Shown: positions 49,029-61,338 of the stretch, one piece after another
Layout: every line of letters begins with the position of its first letter
Numbering within the stretch: position 1 is the first letter of the stretch
DNA from: Paralichthys olivaceus
Taxonomy: Eukaryota; Chordata; Actinopteri; Pleuronectiformes; Paralichthyidae
Assembly (NCBI RefSeq): GCF_024713975.1
Contig: NC_091110.1
Coordinates: 20,093,501 to 20,157,500 of the forward strand
Length of the DNA stretch: 64,000 nucleotides
Direction of reading: 5' to 3'
The notes under the pieces: model-generated
What the model was told of the DNA's origin: nothing
The model's input: only the letters and a program-made list of their open reading frames with translations
Database searches by the model: none
Position numbers and translations under genes: made by a program

Positions 49029-51899
49029 AACAAGACCAGACTCAGGAATCTTCTTGAGGCCGAGTGAACGAGTGATGACACCGGTGAGATGTCAGGGGTT
49101 CGGCACACGAGGGTTTTTTCCCCGTTGCCTGGAAAGAGCAAACATAACGTGTGATGTGGATGAAGAGCTGTGACCCAGTCTGAGCTCATGTGAAACTATT
49201 CTGAGGAGATGATGTTGCAAAAAGAATCAGAGGTTTTGTGAAAGTAGTTTGAGAAAAGAGTTTTGTGTTTAGAATTCTGAGAAAAGGAGGATTCAAAAAT
49301 TGTGTTTTAACGATGAAAAACTATAAACATTGAATGGAATCTTTATTTCAAAAACTTTATATTTACATGGGGGGGGGGGGGGGTTTCTCCTAAAACCTTT
49401 TGCATGTTCACGACAGCTGAAGTTCACCACAGGTTCTCCTTCATGTTGGGGAGGGGAGGAGGAAATGAGGAGTGTTCAGCTGCAACATGAAACTTCACCA
49501 ATAGATGTCACTAAATTCTTAACATGAAACACTAGAATTATAAATATATGATAGAAATATAATAAATCATGTGTCTGTTCCACTGATGCCTCACATTGAG
49601 GTCCGGGCACCTCTCTGGTAGTTGTTCCTCACTCTAGCGGAGGATGTTAATGAGGCCCAGTGAATAACGACGATAATTAAAGTTGGATTGATTGAATAAT
49701 GAAGACGTGTTTCTGGAGCTTCAGCAGAAATAAAGTCAAGACAGAAGCATGAATGTAAAAATCAATGAGGTTTATTTGCAGTCACAATGCTTACACTATA
49801 TGTAGCAGACATCCAAACAACTCAAACAGCTATTCACTCTATGGACCCAACACATTCACATCAGGGACACAAACCAAAAACTTAGGAACTCAAGAAACAT
49901 CCATGAGTGCTGACATGTTAGAGATGAGCTAGTTGTCACAAACAGTTAGCAGCAACATCGTAGAGAGTAACACAAGTTGCTAATAGACTCCTCCTGCTTC
50001 TCTTTTTACACTGTTCCGACTCCTACCAAGGTTCAATGCAATTTACTTCAGGTATTTAAAAACTAACTGGATTCCTTCAACGAGCTCTGATGGACACGTG
50101 TTCTGAAAACCGGGGCCGACGGGAGATTTCCCTCCGTTATCACTGATAACATTACGATACTTTTCCCCAACGCGGTGGCACAGACCTTGGCTGTTTGAGC
50201 TCCATCACGAGCACCATGAGACGCCACATACACACCAGGCAACAGAGAACCACACACACACGCACGCACACACACACACACACACGACTCCACTGCAGGA
50301 CCTAAGGAGGGGGGGGGGGGGCAGTCCCAAAACCCGGTCTGAGGAATCCAGAGTGTAAACAAAATGGTGGAAACTGCACCCAGCCTACCAGAGGGGAAAA
50401 TGTAGCCGTGACCATGTTGCTTACACGTCGATCGTCGCAGGGAAACAAGCGAGCGTGTGAACGGGGACTGGAGCGACGCTGCAGGTCTCGTGTTCCGCTT
50501 TGATTCGAGGAGAAAGACGGGGGGGGGGGGGGGGGGGGGGACTAATAATCTGATGTGGAGTTTTTCCCTCATGATTGAGACGATCGATTGTTTTGACAAT
50601 AAAATGTGAGAAACAAGATTCGTCTCTTTCCTGTGAATCAGCTGATCCTCACATCTGGAGACGATCGTTCTGAGACAACGAGCTGATGGTTGAAGTCTAA
50701 TCCAGAAGTTTTCTCCTGATCGGATGTTTCAGTTAATGAGGTTGAAAACTTCCGGGAGAATTAAATCTTAATTGTTTTTCAGACAAAAGACTGAAGATGA
50801 TCTGAAATTTAAAAAACTAATCACTTGAAACCTTTTGGATGATGTAAGAAATTTTCAGGTTGAAGATTCTCAGATTGAATATTTGCTGTAAACTGAATAA
50901 ATTTAGAAATGTTGTTTATCTGAAACATTGAAGCTTCGATTCAGTAATTTCATCAAAATACATTTAGATTTTTGGACCTGAAGCCGCTCGTCGACTCTTC
51001 AGGTCAAACAAACACGATTATTATCGACAGTTTCAACCTTCAGCAGCTCGTCTCCGACAGAATCTCCTCAAACAAAAACGTTTCACGACTCAGACCGGAC
51101 ACGACCACGAGAATCAAACCTCGGTTGATGAAAAGCAGAACTGTCCCTTTAAATCCCGTCGCGCCTGCTGCCACGGGGTCATGTGACTATTTACATCACG
51201 CCAACGACGCCAGAGACTGAGGAAAATGTACAACGTGGACGCTCTGACTCTGTAGGTGTGTTTCTCTGCTTCCTCCGCATCGTGACACGCCCCCACCCCC
51301 CTCCTGCGGCGCCGTGGAAACCTCGCCCCCCCACGCAGACAGACAGTTGCCCTAACTCACTACACTGTAAAAAGCTCAATCACACGATTTTTGTTGTTGT
51401 TTTTTTTTATTTTTCCTCGACTCATCTTTGTGTTTTTAAATTCAATCATCATTATAAACATTGTTCAAAATGTTACGAAAAAAAATGTACACTTGGTTTT
51501 TTGAGTGTTTTTCTATACAAGGCAGGCAGAAGCGGATTATTACGTTTAACCGGCGTTCCTCACCTCGCCCCCGTCCTCACCTCCGTCCTCTGAGTGCTTC
51601 GACATGCGCCCCCTACGGTCGGGACAGCCGCAGCGTCAGACCGATGCAGACTGGCGTTAAAATAGATCTGTATATATTTATATATGCTTCTATCAAAAAG
51701 GGGGAGGAAGGGGTGAGGGGGAGTTACTCGCTGAATTTAATCAACGATCCCGTACGTTGTGAATCCGAGTGAAGAGACGATCCCCAGGCATCCGGGCCTG
51801 GGGGGGGGGGGGGGGACGCTGATGCAGAGAGGGGTGAGGAGGGGTGAGGGGGGTGGGCTCTGTCTGCGGCTGCGTTCTAAGACTCTGATGTGTGGAATG
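49029..51899. other. Region between the satellite complex and xpo7, including xpo7 3' UTR
   Basis: No coding gene was recognised. G runs occur at about 49371-49382, 50309-50320, 50520-50540 (about 21 G) and 51800-51812. The block at about 49560-50100 may be a transposon remnant: its minus strand carries AAATAAACCTCATTG in a setting like an LTR polyadenylation region, but no ends or protein were identified. The xpo7 3' UTR extends leftward from 51899; TTTATT at 51406-51411 (minus-strand AATAAA) is a candidate polyadenylation signal. Confidence 0.4.
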
Positions 51900-54292
51900 T
51901 CAGCTCATCATGTCGTTGCTGTTGACGCCGTACGTCGAGTTCTTCATGCTGTCGTTCACTTCCCTCCTGAACACCGACAGGTTCTGAGTAAACCTGCGCG
52001 CACACACACACACACACACGACATTAACATCTGCAGTGTTTCCATGGTAACAGATAACCAAAAATGAGTCTTAAAGTATTTCTCATCTCAGCAAACTCAA
52101 AAAATAAAAAGACTCATATCAATAAACCAGACTGTGGAATTTGAAATGAGGTCATGTGACGTACCTGTCTCGATTCTTGGTGAGGAGGTTTCTTTCTATT
52201 CCTTCCATCAAGTTCTCGAAACATAAGTGCATGGCCTGCTGCTTCTCCGGAGGCTGACTGTTGACGATGCTGTTCCTCAGGTCAGCGAAATACTGCAGGA
52301 CACACACACACACACGTTACTACACACACACACACACACACGCACAGACGGATGATGGCGGCGTGTGTGAGGTTGTACCTTCTCGTTGAGCAGGATGAGG
52401 CCTAACAGAGGTCGGGACATGGACCACTGGTTCCGACAGTCCTCGAAGATGATGATGTTCAACACTGTGGACAACATCTGCACAACGAGCACCGGTGTCA
52501 CACACTGAAGCTCCTTCACAATAAAAGCATGTTAATGCGGACTCTGGAGGAGGCGTGCTCTCACCTGTTGGATCATCTCCGGGTGCTGCTGCATGATGTG
52601 GAGGAAGCGATCGTCCGTTGCCATGGGAGCCGGACGCTTCTTTGTGGAGCGCGACAGCTGTTTGAACAAGTAGGTGACGATGTGGTCCAGACTGGAGCAG
52701 CAGCCCGTGCACACCATCGTATCTGAAACACACACACACACGTGTAACACCTGCCGTGACGTGCACACTCATTAAAATAAAGCCGGACCTGCCGGGGTCT
52801 CACCGAGCGCCGTGAGTCCCTCTGATATGGAGGACAGGATGTACATGACGACGTGAGGCTCCAGGCTGGCGATGAAGTTCATGTGGTCCTGCGTCAGCAC
52901 CTCCAGCAGCGAGTAGAACGACTGGCTGAGCTTAGGGTAGTCCTGAGGGGGAGGAGTCAGGAGGAGTCATGTGATTAAAACCTTCTAGAACTTTTCCTGC
53001 AGCCGCCTGGTCCAGAAAATGTCAGCGAGGCGTTTCCTGCCACTAGGGGGCTGGCAGGAAAAGTCTGACAACGTCTGAGCAACTGACTCCACCTCCACGC
53101 TCTCATGTGTTTGTGGCGTGTGTTGATTAAATGTGTCGTTGACATGATGAACATAAACACGGTTGAACATACTAGTAAGTCACTGTGGGGGATGGACAGC
53201 AGTAGTTTGATGAACGTCTGCAGGGCGTTGTCCAGCGCGTCGTCGCCGTACAGACGGAAGACGCCGAAGTTAACGTAGTTTCCGCTGAGCACCGCCTTCA
53301 GCATGGCGAAGCACACGCTGACGCCCTTCAGCTTCACCCCGTACACCTGGTCCTTCGGGACCTCCCCCAACGTCAGGATACGATTTCCTGCGAAAAGACG
53401 ATGGATCAGTTTGTTTTAGTTTATTCTGTAAAAAACGATCTGATGATTTCGGTTGTAAAGATGAAAAATATTTATTATATTTCAAGAGAATATTCAACTG
53501 ATGTTTTATGATATAAATTAATTTTCCACAAAGATTCTCAAACATAAAATGTCAAGTAAACAAACGATGACAGACTGTGACGGTTCATCAAATGAAATAA
53601 TTACTGGTTCTTTTGTCCTGATTCAGTCAGTTTTGTGATGAAAAATATAAAAACCAGAGGGAATAATAATTAATAACACTGTAATAAATGATCATATCAG
53701 AAGAATATATATTTTATACTTTAGAAAACTGAGTGAAATGAAAACTTCACTTTAAATACATTGGATTATTATTTGTTCCAGATTTTTGCAGAAGCATCAG
53801 CCACAAACCTCCAGTGGGGAAAAGGAACAAGTTGTTCCCCAGACACATGAATCATCTTTAAATCAGAGTCACAAAAACACTGAACTGATGAAAACTGAGG
53901 ATTCATTCTTTGATAAATAATAATTAATAATAACGTGTGTGCAGTGAGGACTTTTATTTTGGTGAGCGTACCGTAGGTGGTGATCATCTTGCTGGTTTCT
54001 CTGAACAACAGGATTCCGTTTGGTGACGAGACGTCGAACTGAAGCCGCTGGGATCTAAGACGACAACAGATCAGACGAGTTATTGATCAGTTCTAGACTC
54101 GAGTGACTTCTGATTCTTGTTCAATCATCGTCCAACGACATCTTCTGAGCATCTTCACCTGTTGTGAACGAGTTCGGCCATGAGTTTGAGGACAGGCGTG
54201 GTGCATGCTGGGTCGTGGTACCAGAGCTCGATGGCTCGCTGTAAAATAGGCATGTAGGCTGGATATCTGCAGGTGAGGGTTAAGGACAAGTG

Positions 54293-54347
<55 letters not shown>

Positions 54348-57300
54348 TGAATAATGAACATGTCTCAGCTGTGAGGATACATCCAGTCGAAGAGCATCAT
54401 GAAGCTCGTCTTGGCGTTGAAGGCGAACGCGATGCCTCGCAGGTCTCGAACCAAACCCACCAGCGTCCTCTGCAGGAAACAGAAGAAGACGGTGGTTAGT
54501 GGTTTAGATGAAACCTTCAATCGATTGAGTGTGTGTGTGTGTGTGTGTGTGCGTGCGTGCGTCACCTTAGCTTCCTGCTCATTGAAGGTGTTGGTACTCA
54601 ACATCTGAGCCACAGTTTCAAACGCAGCCGTCAAGGGCAACATGAACTGTTCGAACTGGTCCTCGTCTTCTCCTACAGACACATGCACAACAGTCAACTC
54701 GTGTTTTATCTGGTTGTTTATTCGCTGCAGCTTTAAAAGACTCATCGAGCTTCTAACTGTGACGAGACCTGAGCTCGGACTCGTCGTCACTTTCAAACAC
54801 AACAAGCTGCTGTTTTAAAAGTGACATTATTTGAGTCCAGACGTTGTGAGGAGAGTGAACTGCATTTACCCAGATCCACCATTAGCAGGCGCCCCAGTGC
54901 AGTGTAGAAGGTGGTCCGACACCTCATGTCGCTCAGATTCGACTGGTTGTTCACTCCGAGGAAGGAGAAGTGTTCGCTCTGCCACACACACACACACACA
55001 CACAGTTAATGATGATTACATTCAGAGTGAATGGATGCAGATGTGCTGACTGTGGTGAACTCACCGTGTGGTTGTTCAACATGAACTGAACCGCACTGAG
55101 CTTCACCAGCTTCCTCACGCTGCTGTACGTGCACAGGAGGTCAAGGAGAAAACACAGATCCAGAAACACACGAGAGTCTCCACTCTGACACATAAAACCC
55201 CGAGTGTGATGAAAGTGACACGAACACGAAGCAGCGATGTGATGAAATTCAAGATAAGATACAATAAAAATAAGTCCTGATCTTTCTGCCTGTTCTGGTT
55301 CTTACAGAACCTCATGATGTCATAGTGTAGCTGACCTTTAACCATCAGAACTAACAGCCGATAACGTTGATCCACAGCATTTTTGTGAGAATCAGCGACC
55401 GTCTACAAACAGACTGGAACGACACCGAGGTAAGAAACGCTTCACGACACACTAAAGCTTCGTAACGTTCCAGGTGTGGCTGAAGAGTCTGTTTCAGTGA
55501 AGGATATCCTAGTGAGAGGTCGTTTAGTAGCTGCAATGTCTTGGAGGTGATTGGTTCACACTGGCCCCAGTACTTCAAGTTTGTGATGCTGAAAGACACA
55601 AACACACAAACGGATGTTTTCTGATCAATCGTCAATACTTTATCTGTTTCTGGTCATTTGAAAACGTCTCAGTCTTTATCGGCTGCTGCAGTTTGCTCTG
55701 TTGTCATGGTGACTGTTTATCACATGACCCTGGTGAGGAACCAGAGCCATGTGAGGACGTGCACCAAGTGAAAAGTTAAAAAGAAGAAGATCCTTTTAAT
55801 TATTTTCTATGTAATTTAAAATAAACTTTACTTTAGGTTCGAATTCAAGATGTCTGTCAAACTGAGACGTTATTGAAGCAGAGAACTGACTTGTAATACT
55901 CACATCTTCCCTATAAAGACGCTGAGTACCATCGTCTCGTCGTTCAAACCCAGAACTTCTGATAGTCGTCGATAAAGCTGCAGTGAAAAAACACAAACAT
56001 ATAATAATGTAAAAGGAAGAACATGTATGTGTGTAACATCCCACTGAGCTGTAAAGATGCTGTGAGGTTTCATCACCCGTCATAAATGACAACAGCAACA
56101 GTCAGACACAAGAATTCAATTAAAGACGCCCAATTAAAATGATTCACATCAGAGTAAATCTCAGCGCTCAAAGTTCCAACAACGAATTCCAACCATCAAG
56201 ATGGATGAGGTGGGGATGATTTGAATTCTGAGGAGATCACTTGTACAAACATCGTGTTTTATTCATGTTGAAAACGAGACGAAGCAGACGAGGAGTTTTA
56301 GTGTCAGAGGAACAAAAGCAGAACCTGAGACGACGGATACTTGCTGAGTTACAGCTTCAGTTCCTACAACAGACACCAACTGTCACACTGATCCACCTCC
56401 TCAGCCAATCAGCAGCCACAAACTCTCAGAGTTTTATGTGAAGCTGTTCGGGTGAAACTGTCGACTTCTCAACACGTCCTGGATTTAAAGTGTGATGTCA
56501 CCGAACCAGACGGACACATGTTCAGAACAAAGAGAACAGGAAGTCAGTCAGCGTGAAACCGGACGACTACACCACGTCTGAAAACACAACAGTACAACAC
56601 ACTGAGACTGAGCGACTCTAGAAAAATGCAGCCGCCAGCTCGAGCACACGTCAGCGCTCGGGACAAAAGACGTGGCCCCAAAGTGGCCCCCGTCTGACGG
56701 AGCGGACACGAGGGGTCACTGGGGGCGTGAGGCCAGCTCAGGGTTAATGCAACAGTGAGGCGACAGACGGCGACAGCAGCATCGTGGTGCGGTCAAAGCG
56801 GCGCTCACCTTTGATGATTTCTGCACCTGGTCCCCGATGTAGATCTTCCTGAACTGTTCGAAGAAGCTGAGCATGGCGAGCTCCAGCCTCTCGTTCCCTG
56901 CCTGCGCTAACCGGGAGTCGGTCAGATTCATCAGCTGCAGAACCCTGAGTTCAGAAGAAAGAGAGAGAAATCATGTTGCAGCTCATATTTCTGAATATAG
57001 AAAGATGAACTAAATATTTCAACTGTGAAAATGTTTTAGTTTTTGAGTTATGAAACTTTTTCTGGGGGCGCTACACGTTATCAACACGTTACCAACACGT
57101 TATCAACACGTTATCAACACGTTTGTCCCCACATGTAACAAAGCGTGATGTCATCAGGAGCGTACAACATGATGAGAAGATTCTAAAGGTTCTAAATATT
57201 ATCAACAATCTCGGATTTAAACTCAACAACAACATGAGATTCTCAGATTTCTTACCGGCAGACTAACTCTCCGTCCATGGCGTCCTGCTCGTCTGTACTC

Positions 57301-60300
57301 GCAAACGACACCCGTCCGCCGATCACCGCCCCGATTATATAAACCAACCACGTTAACCGACCTGCACACAGAAGCAGAGGAACCGTTGGTCGGAGGGTTT
57401 CGATCCAAAACACCAGGATTCATTAACGATTGATTCACTGAGGATGAAGCCGCATCAACATCCTGTGTCCAACCTGGTTCACTGTAAAAAAGCTACAAGC
57501 TAATCAGGGAACGAGACGACGGTCACGTGTTTGCAGCACGTACCCTCCTGCACGGTGATGTCAGCGGCGCTGGAGTTGGTGGATTGCAGCAGCTCCTGGT
57601 AGGTCTGCGCCGCCTGGTCGAACAGCTGGACGAGCAGAGCGCACGTCTTCTCATACTCGCACCTCCCGATGGTGGACAACTGGTCCAGCTGCTGTTGGAC
57701 GAGGCCGGCGTCATCGAGAGGATCCTCCAAACCGTCTCTGTGGAGCGAACGCATGTGGACACGAGGGTTAACCAGAGAAAGCGCCACAGAGCTGGTTCTT
57801 TGACATGACGCTGACTGTTACCTGAGGATGACGTGGACCGACTCCAGCCGCGATGTGATGTAGGCCTTGGTGACCTCGGGCGTGTACGTCTCCAGCAGAT
57901 GAGGTTCGGTGGCTTTGACGTAGGGGACCGACGCTGCCAGACGCTGCCATAGACTCAACAGGTAGTGGACACTGTTGGGAGCAAACTCCCAGTGCTGCCA
58001 CACGGACCAACAGGATTTTAATGTCATTCAAAATTATACATTTTATGTTTCTGCACTTTCAGGCCAAGTTAAGTTTGAGCTGCTGATGAATGAGATGAAC
58101 GTTTTCAATCCAACCAGTCTCACCTGCAGACTAGTGACAGTGAAGTTTGCTATGAGTCGAATAACCTCAGGGTAGTTTTCTACTTTGACCAGTTCCCCCA
58201 GCTGGTAGTTACTCTTCAGCCTCGCCAGCAGACGACAGAACTCGTGGTAGTTGTTAGGATCCGGTAAACACTGAAACACAACATGTTCCACAGCGTCACA
58301 CAAAGACTGAAGAAGACAAACCAGAGGAGGAGCGGTGCATGTGACCCAGGTGTGTTCCTCACCTGTGGGTTTGCTAATATCCTCTTTACTCCGTCGACCA
58401 AGTGTGAAAGGAACTTTGCTCGTTCTGCGTTGTTGAAGAGAGAGCGTCTGACGGAGGCGATTTGAACTAGACACGACAACACCTGCACACAGGAAGATTC
58501 ACTGGTTATTCTGGATTAACACGTAAAAAACATCATTTCATCCAAACGTTACTGTGTCACTTACCAACGGAGAGAGGGATGGAGGGATGGAATGATATAA
58601 ATTGAAAAAGAGCTGCAGGGTGGAGGAATCAAGAAACGCTGCAGGAGAGAAAGAAAACAGGAAGTTTTAGTACGAGTTCTGCACATGTTGATACTTCAAC
58701 TTGTGTCAATGACATAAAAACACATGGACTGAGCCTGACGTCACTTATAATCACATATAATAAGATGCTCTCAGGAAAAGCTACCTGATCTCCAGGATGT
58801 GGGGATCTGTACAGTGCAGAGGTCGTCCGACGACTCGTCTGTGGAAGTTCCTATGAAGTCGTAGTTGAGGCAATTGTAGCTGAGTTTGAGCAGCTGCATC
58901 AGCAGACCGTGCTGAGACTCATCGTTCAAGTTCAGGTTCTTTCCAGACGCCTGGTGAAAACACAAAAGCTCAGCTCATCATCGGCTTCGGTCGGCGAGCA
59001 GAGGTTTGCTCCTCTCCCATCAGCAGGAAGCCGATTAAAACATTTCATCATCATCATCTCACTCTGAGCTCATTTCAGAAACTCCATTAAATTGTGATCC
59101 TTTGTTTATTGTGCTCCATCTGTGCGACTGTCACACGTGTCATAAACTGATGTTATCCTCAGCCGGTGGCTGCAGGTCGCCCTCTGTCAACAATTAAGCT
59201 CTGGAAGCTTTTCTGGGGGATTTTAAAAGTGAAAGCAGCTCAGCGTTACGTTGTTTACGTCGGCTGTGAAGTCGTTATTCTGTCGAGGCTTCAACTGAAC
59301 GAAATACTGAGTCTGAATGATCATCACATGAAACCAAGGATTCTGTTCCTGTTATTGAACGAGCATGACACAGCAGATGTGACAAACACACATAAGTTTC
59401 TTGCAAGTGCACATTTGCAATTTGCAGGACAGCAGGAAGAGCCCACAGAGGGAGCTGCGTCTTTTGTTTAGATATTTGTTTGTGTACATGAATTTGTCAT
59501 CATGGAAACACACTCCGTTCTCTCGGAATCGTCTCCGACACAGCGCAACAGATCCGGTGTCACGACGTTGTGATCGCACCTCGTCATGATTTCATTTCAC
59601 TGCCTCTGTCTTGTGAAGCCTCAGAGATGAACGCACCTGTTTGAGGAGGTTACAGGACAGAGTGAAGATGTCGAAGAGGGACGAGTCTCTGAACGATGAC
59701 GCGATCTTCCTGTGTTTAGTCAGAGGATGTGTCGTGTCAGCCTGCGGGGGGGGGGCAGACCACGTTAATGAAAAATCAGGGTTCGGTACATTTTCGTTAG
59801 ATGAACCCCGCCCCCCAAAACAAGAGTACCTGATTGATCTCATTGGTCAGCTGGGACAGAATGGTCACCCCTATGATGCAGTGTTCAACACTGTCCTGTA
59901 AAGACACAGCAACAGCTCAACACAAACGTTCCTGCAGCTTTAGCGTCATGTGGTCGATTCCCGCTCTCACCTGTAGGAAGCGAGTCACATCAGCGATGAC
60001 GTTCCTGAAGACGTAGTCATCTTTCTGACAGTCGAACCAGCCCAGCTTGGTGATTCTGGCGTACAGCTGGATCAGAGCCTGGGTCACAAATGCCGCTAAC
60101 TTCGGCCGCGTGGCCAAATAATTCAGAACATAGTTCCCTGAACGACACAAAAACAGTAACAGCCGCTTAGTGAGGCAGGAACAGCGCACCCTAGTGGTTC
60201 TGCAGCAGATTACCTTGCATGTTATTTCATAAGTAAGCGAGTCTCCATGTTCCGAACTGAACAAACTCTGATCGTGAATAAACCGTGTGCAGTTTGAAGC

Positions 60301-61338
60301 GTCCGTGTGTTTTAAGGTGCGAGCGGCGGAGAGATACTCACGTATGTCGATGCGTTGCTCCAGGGGCAGAGGGTTGCTCGTCCGAGAAACTAATTTAGAC
60401 AAACATGTGGCCGCGAGCAGCTGAGAGTACGACGACTGTGACGAGAGATAAACATCAGAACATGACACGTTAAATCATTTCAATACTGGACCGAACAAAA
60501 CCTGCGGCCGCTGACACAAAACGAATTCCTCCAGTGAAACACAAAAGATATTTAAAGTGGATGTTGATGATGAATATTTCATCACTACTCCAGAAATAAA
60601 ATGGTGACGGACGATGGACAGACTCATTATTACCCCCCACACATTGCATGCTGGGAGAATAAAAAAATATGCAATAATAATTTAGTAATATAATATTCAC
60701 TGTGACTGAGTAATTCTACTGCTGACTGAATACTTTTACATATATTTGCTTCATAATACTTAAAAGCTTCTGCTGCAAAATACTGAAAGTTTTTTTATTG
60801 TCACAGGTGATGGACAGGTGATGGACAGGTGAAGGACAGGTGACGGACAGGTAATAGACAGGTAATAGACAGGTAATGGACAGGTAATGGACAGGTGATG
60901 GACAGGTAGTAGACAGGTGACGGACAGGTGAAGGACAGGTGAAGGACAGGTAATAGACAGGTAATAGACAGGTGATGGACAGGTAATAGACAGGTGAAGG
61001 ACAGGTAATAGACAGGTGATGGACAGGTGATGGACAGGTGATGGACAGGTAATAGACAGGTAATAGACAGGTGATGGACAGGTAATAGACAGGTAATAGA
61101 CAGGTGATGGACAGGTGAAGGACAGGTGAAGGACAGGTGATGGACAGGTGAAGGACAGGTGATGGACAGGTGAAGGACGGAGCCTACTCACGCTGCCTCT
61201 CTCCAGCAGCAGCTGACACTTGCTGAGACAGTCGGGGCTGTTGGTGAACTCGACCAGAGCTTTCTCTGCTTGGAGCCGGACGGCGGAGTCGGTCGTCTCG
61301 TACAGCTGCTTACACAGGATCTCCAGCTGGGCAAGGCC
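51900..61338 (-). CDS. xpo7: Exportin-7 (RanBP16), lacking only the first coding exon
   Basis: Importin-beta-superfamily nuclear transport receptor that binds RanGTP and exports proteins, including histones during erythroid maturation. Coding exons in transcript order: 61338-61192, 60435-60342, 60137-59971, 59895-59830, 59741-59637, 58950-58785, 58638-58565, 58482-58363, 58270-58124, 57994-57822, 57737-57544, 57361-57256, 56944-56809, 55977-55904, 55588-55508, 55128-55065, 54978-54870, 54672-54566, 54469-54381, 54266-54159, 54054-53972, 53387-53173, 52942-52804, 52722-52565, 52477-52379, 52292-52165 and 51993-51900. They sum to 1080 aa plus stop; human XPO7 is 1087, so only about six N-terminal residues are missing. 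Landmarks: [17 protein letters not shown] at the start, [33 protein letters not shown] and NSNDMMS at the end. All exons join in frame, provided the junction 55508/55128 is an AT-AC intron. dmtn, its neighbour, is also erythroid. Confidence 0.97.
54296..54344. repeat. (CA)24 microsatellite, xpo7 intron
   Basis: A perfect CA run between the exons at 54266 and 54381. Smaller CA/GT tracts sit at 52003-52018, 52302-52342, 52731-52742, 54530-54552 and 54984-55003. Confidence 0.95.
55129..55507 (-). other. xpo7: U12-type AT-AC (minor spliceosome) intron of xpo7
   Basis: No GT donor exists after the exon ending LNDLSL-GG. On the minus strand the intron instead opens with ATATCCTT (55507-55500), the U12 5' splice site. 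It closes with GCAC at 55129-55132, and TCCTTGAC, the U12 branch-point consensus, lies about 10 nt upstream of the end. Splicing AT-AC here restores [20 protein letters not shown] exactly as in other vertebrate XPO7. Any GT-AG choice breaks the frame or drops conserved residues. Confidence 0.92.
60805..61177. repeat. 11-bp minisatellite in xpo7 intron (about 33 copies)
   Basis: Units GACAGGTGATG, GACAGGTAATA and GACAGGTGAAG alternate irregularly. On the transcript strand each GACAGGTG unit contains a CACCTG E-box core. The array ends about 14 bp from the exon 61192 donor. Confidence 0.95.

Noticed and set aside
50063-50599. 178-codon minus-strand frame upstream of xpo7's 3' end
   Set aside because: Composed of G/C-run Pro stretches and a CA repeat (CVCVCV), with no recognised domain and no splice context.
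51183-51772. Plus-strand frames of 103-136 codons in the xpo7 3' UTR
   Set aside because: No family resemblance, and they overlap the antisense strand of an AT-rich UTR.
60760-61191. 143-codon minus-strand frame (Ser-Pro-Val-His repeats)
   Set aside because: Translation of the 11-bp minisatellite in an xpo7 intron.
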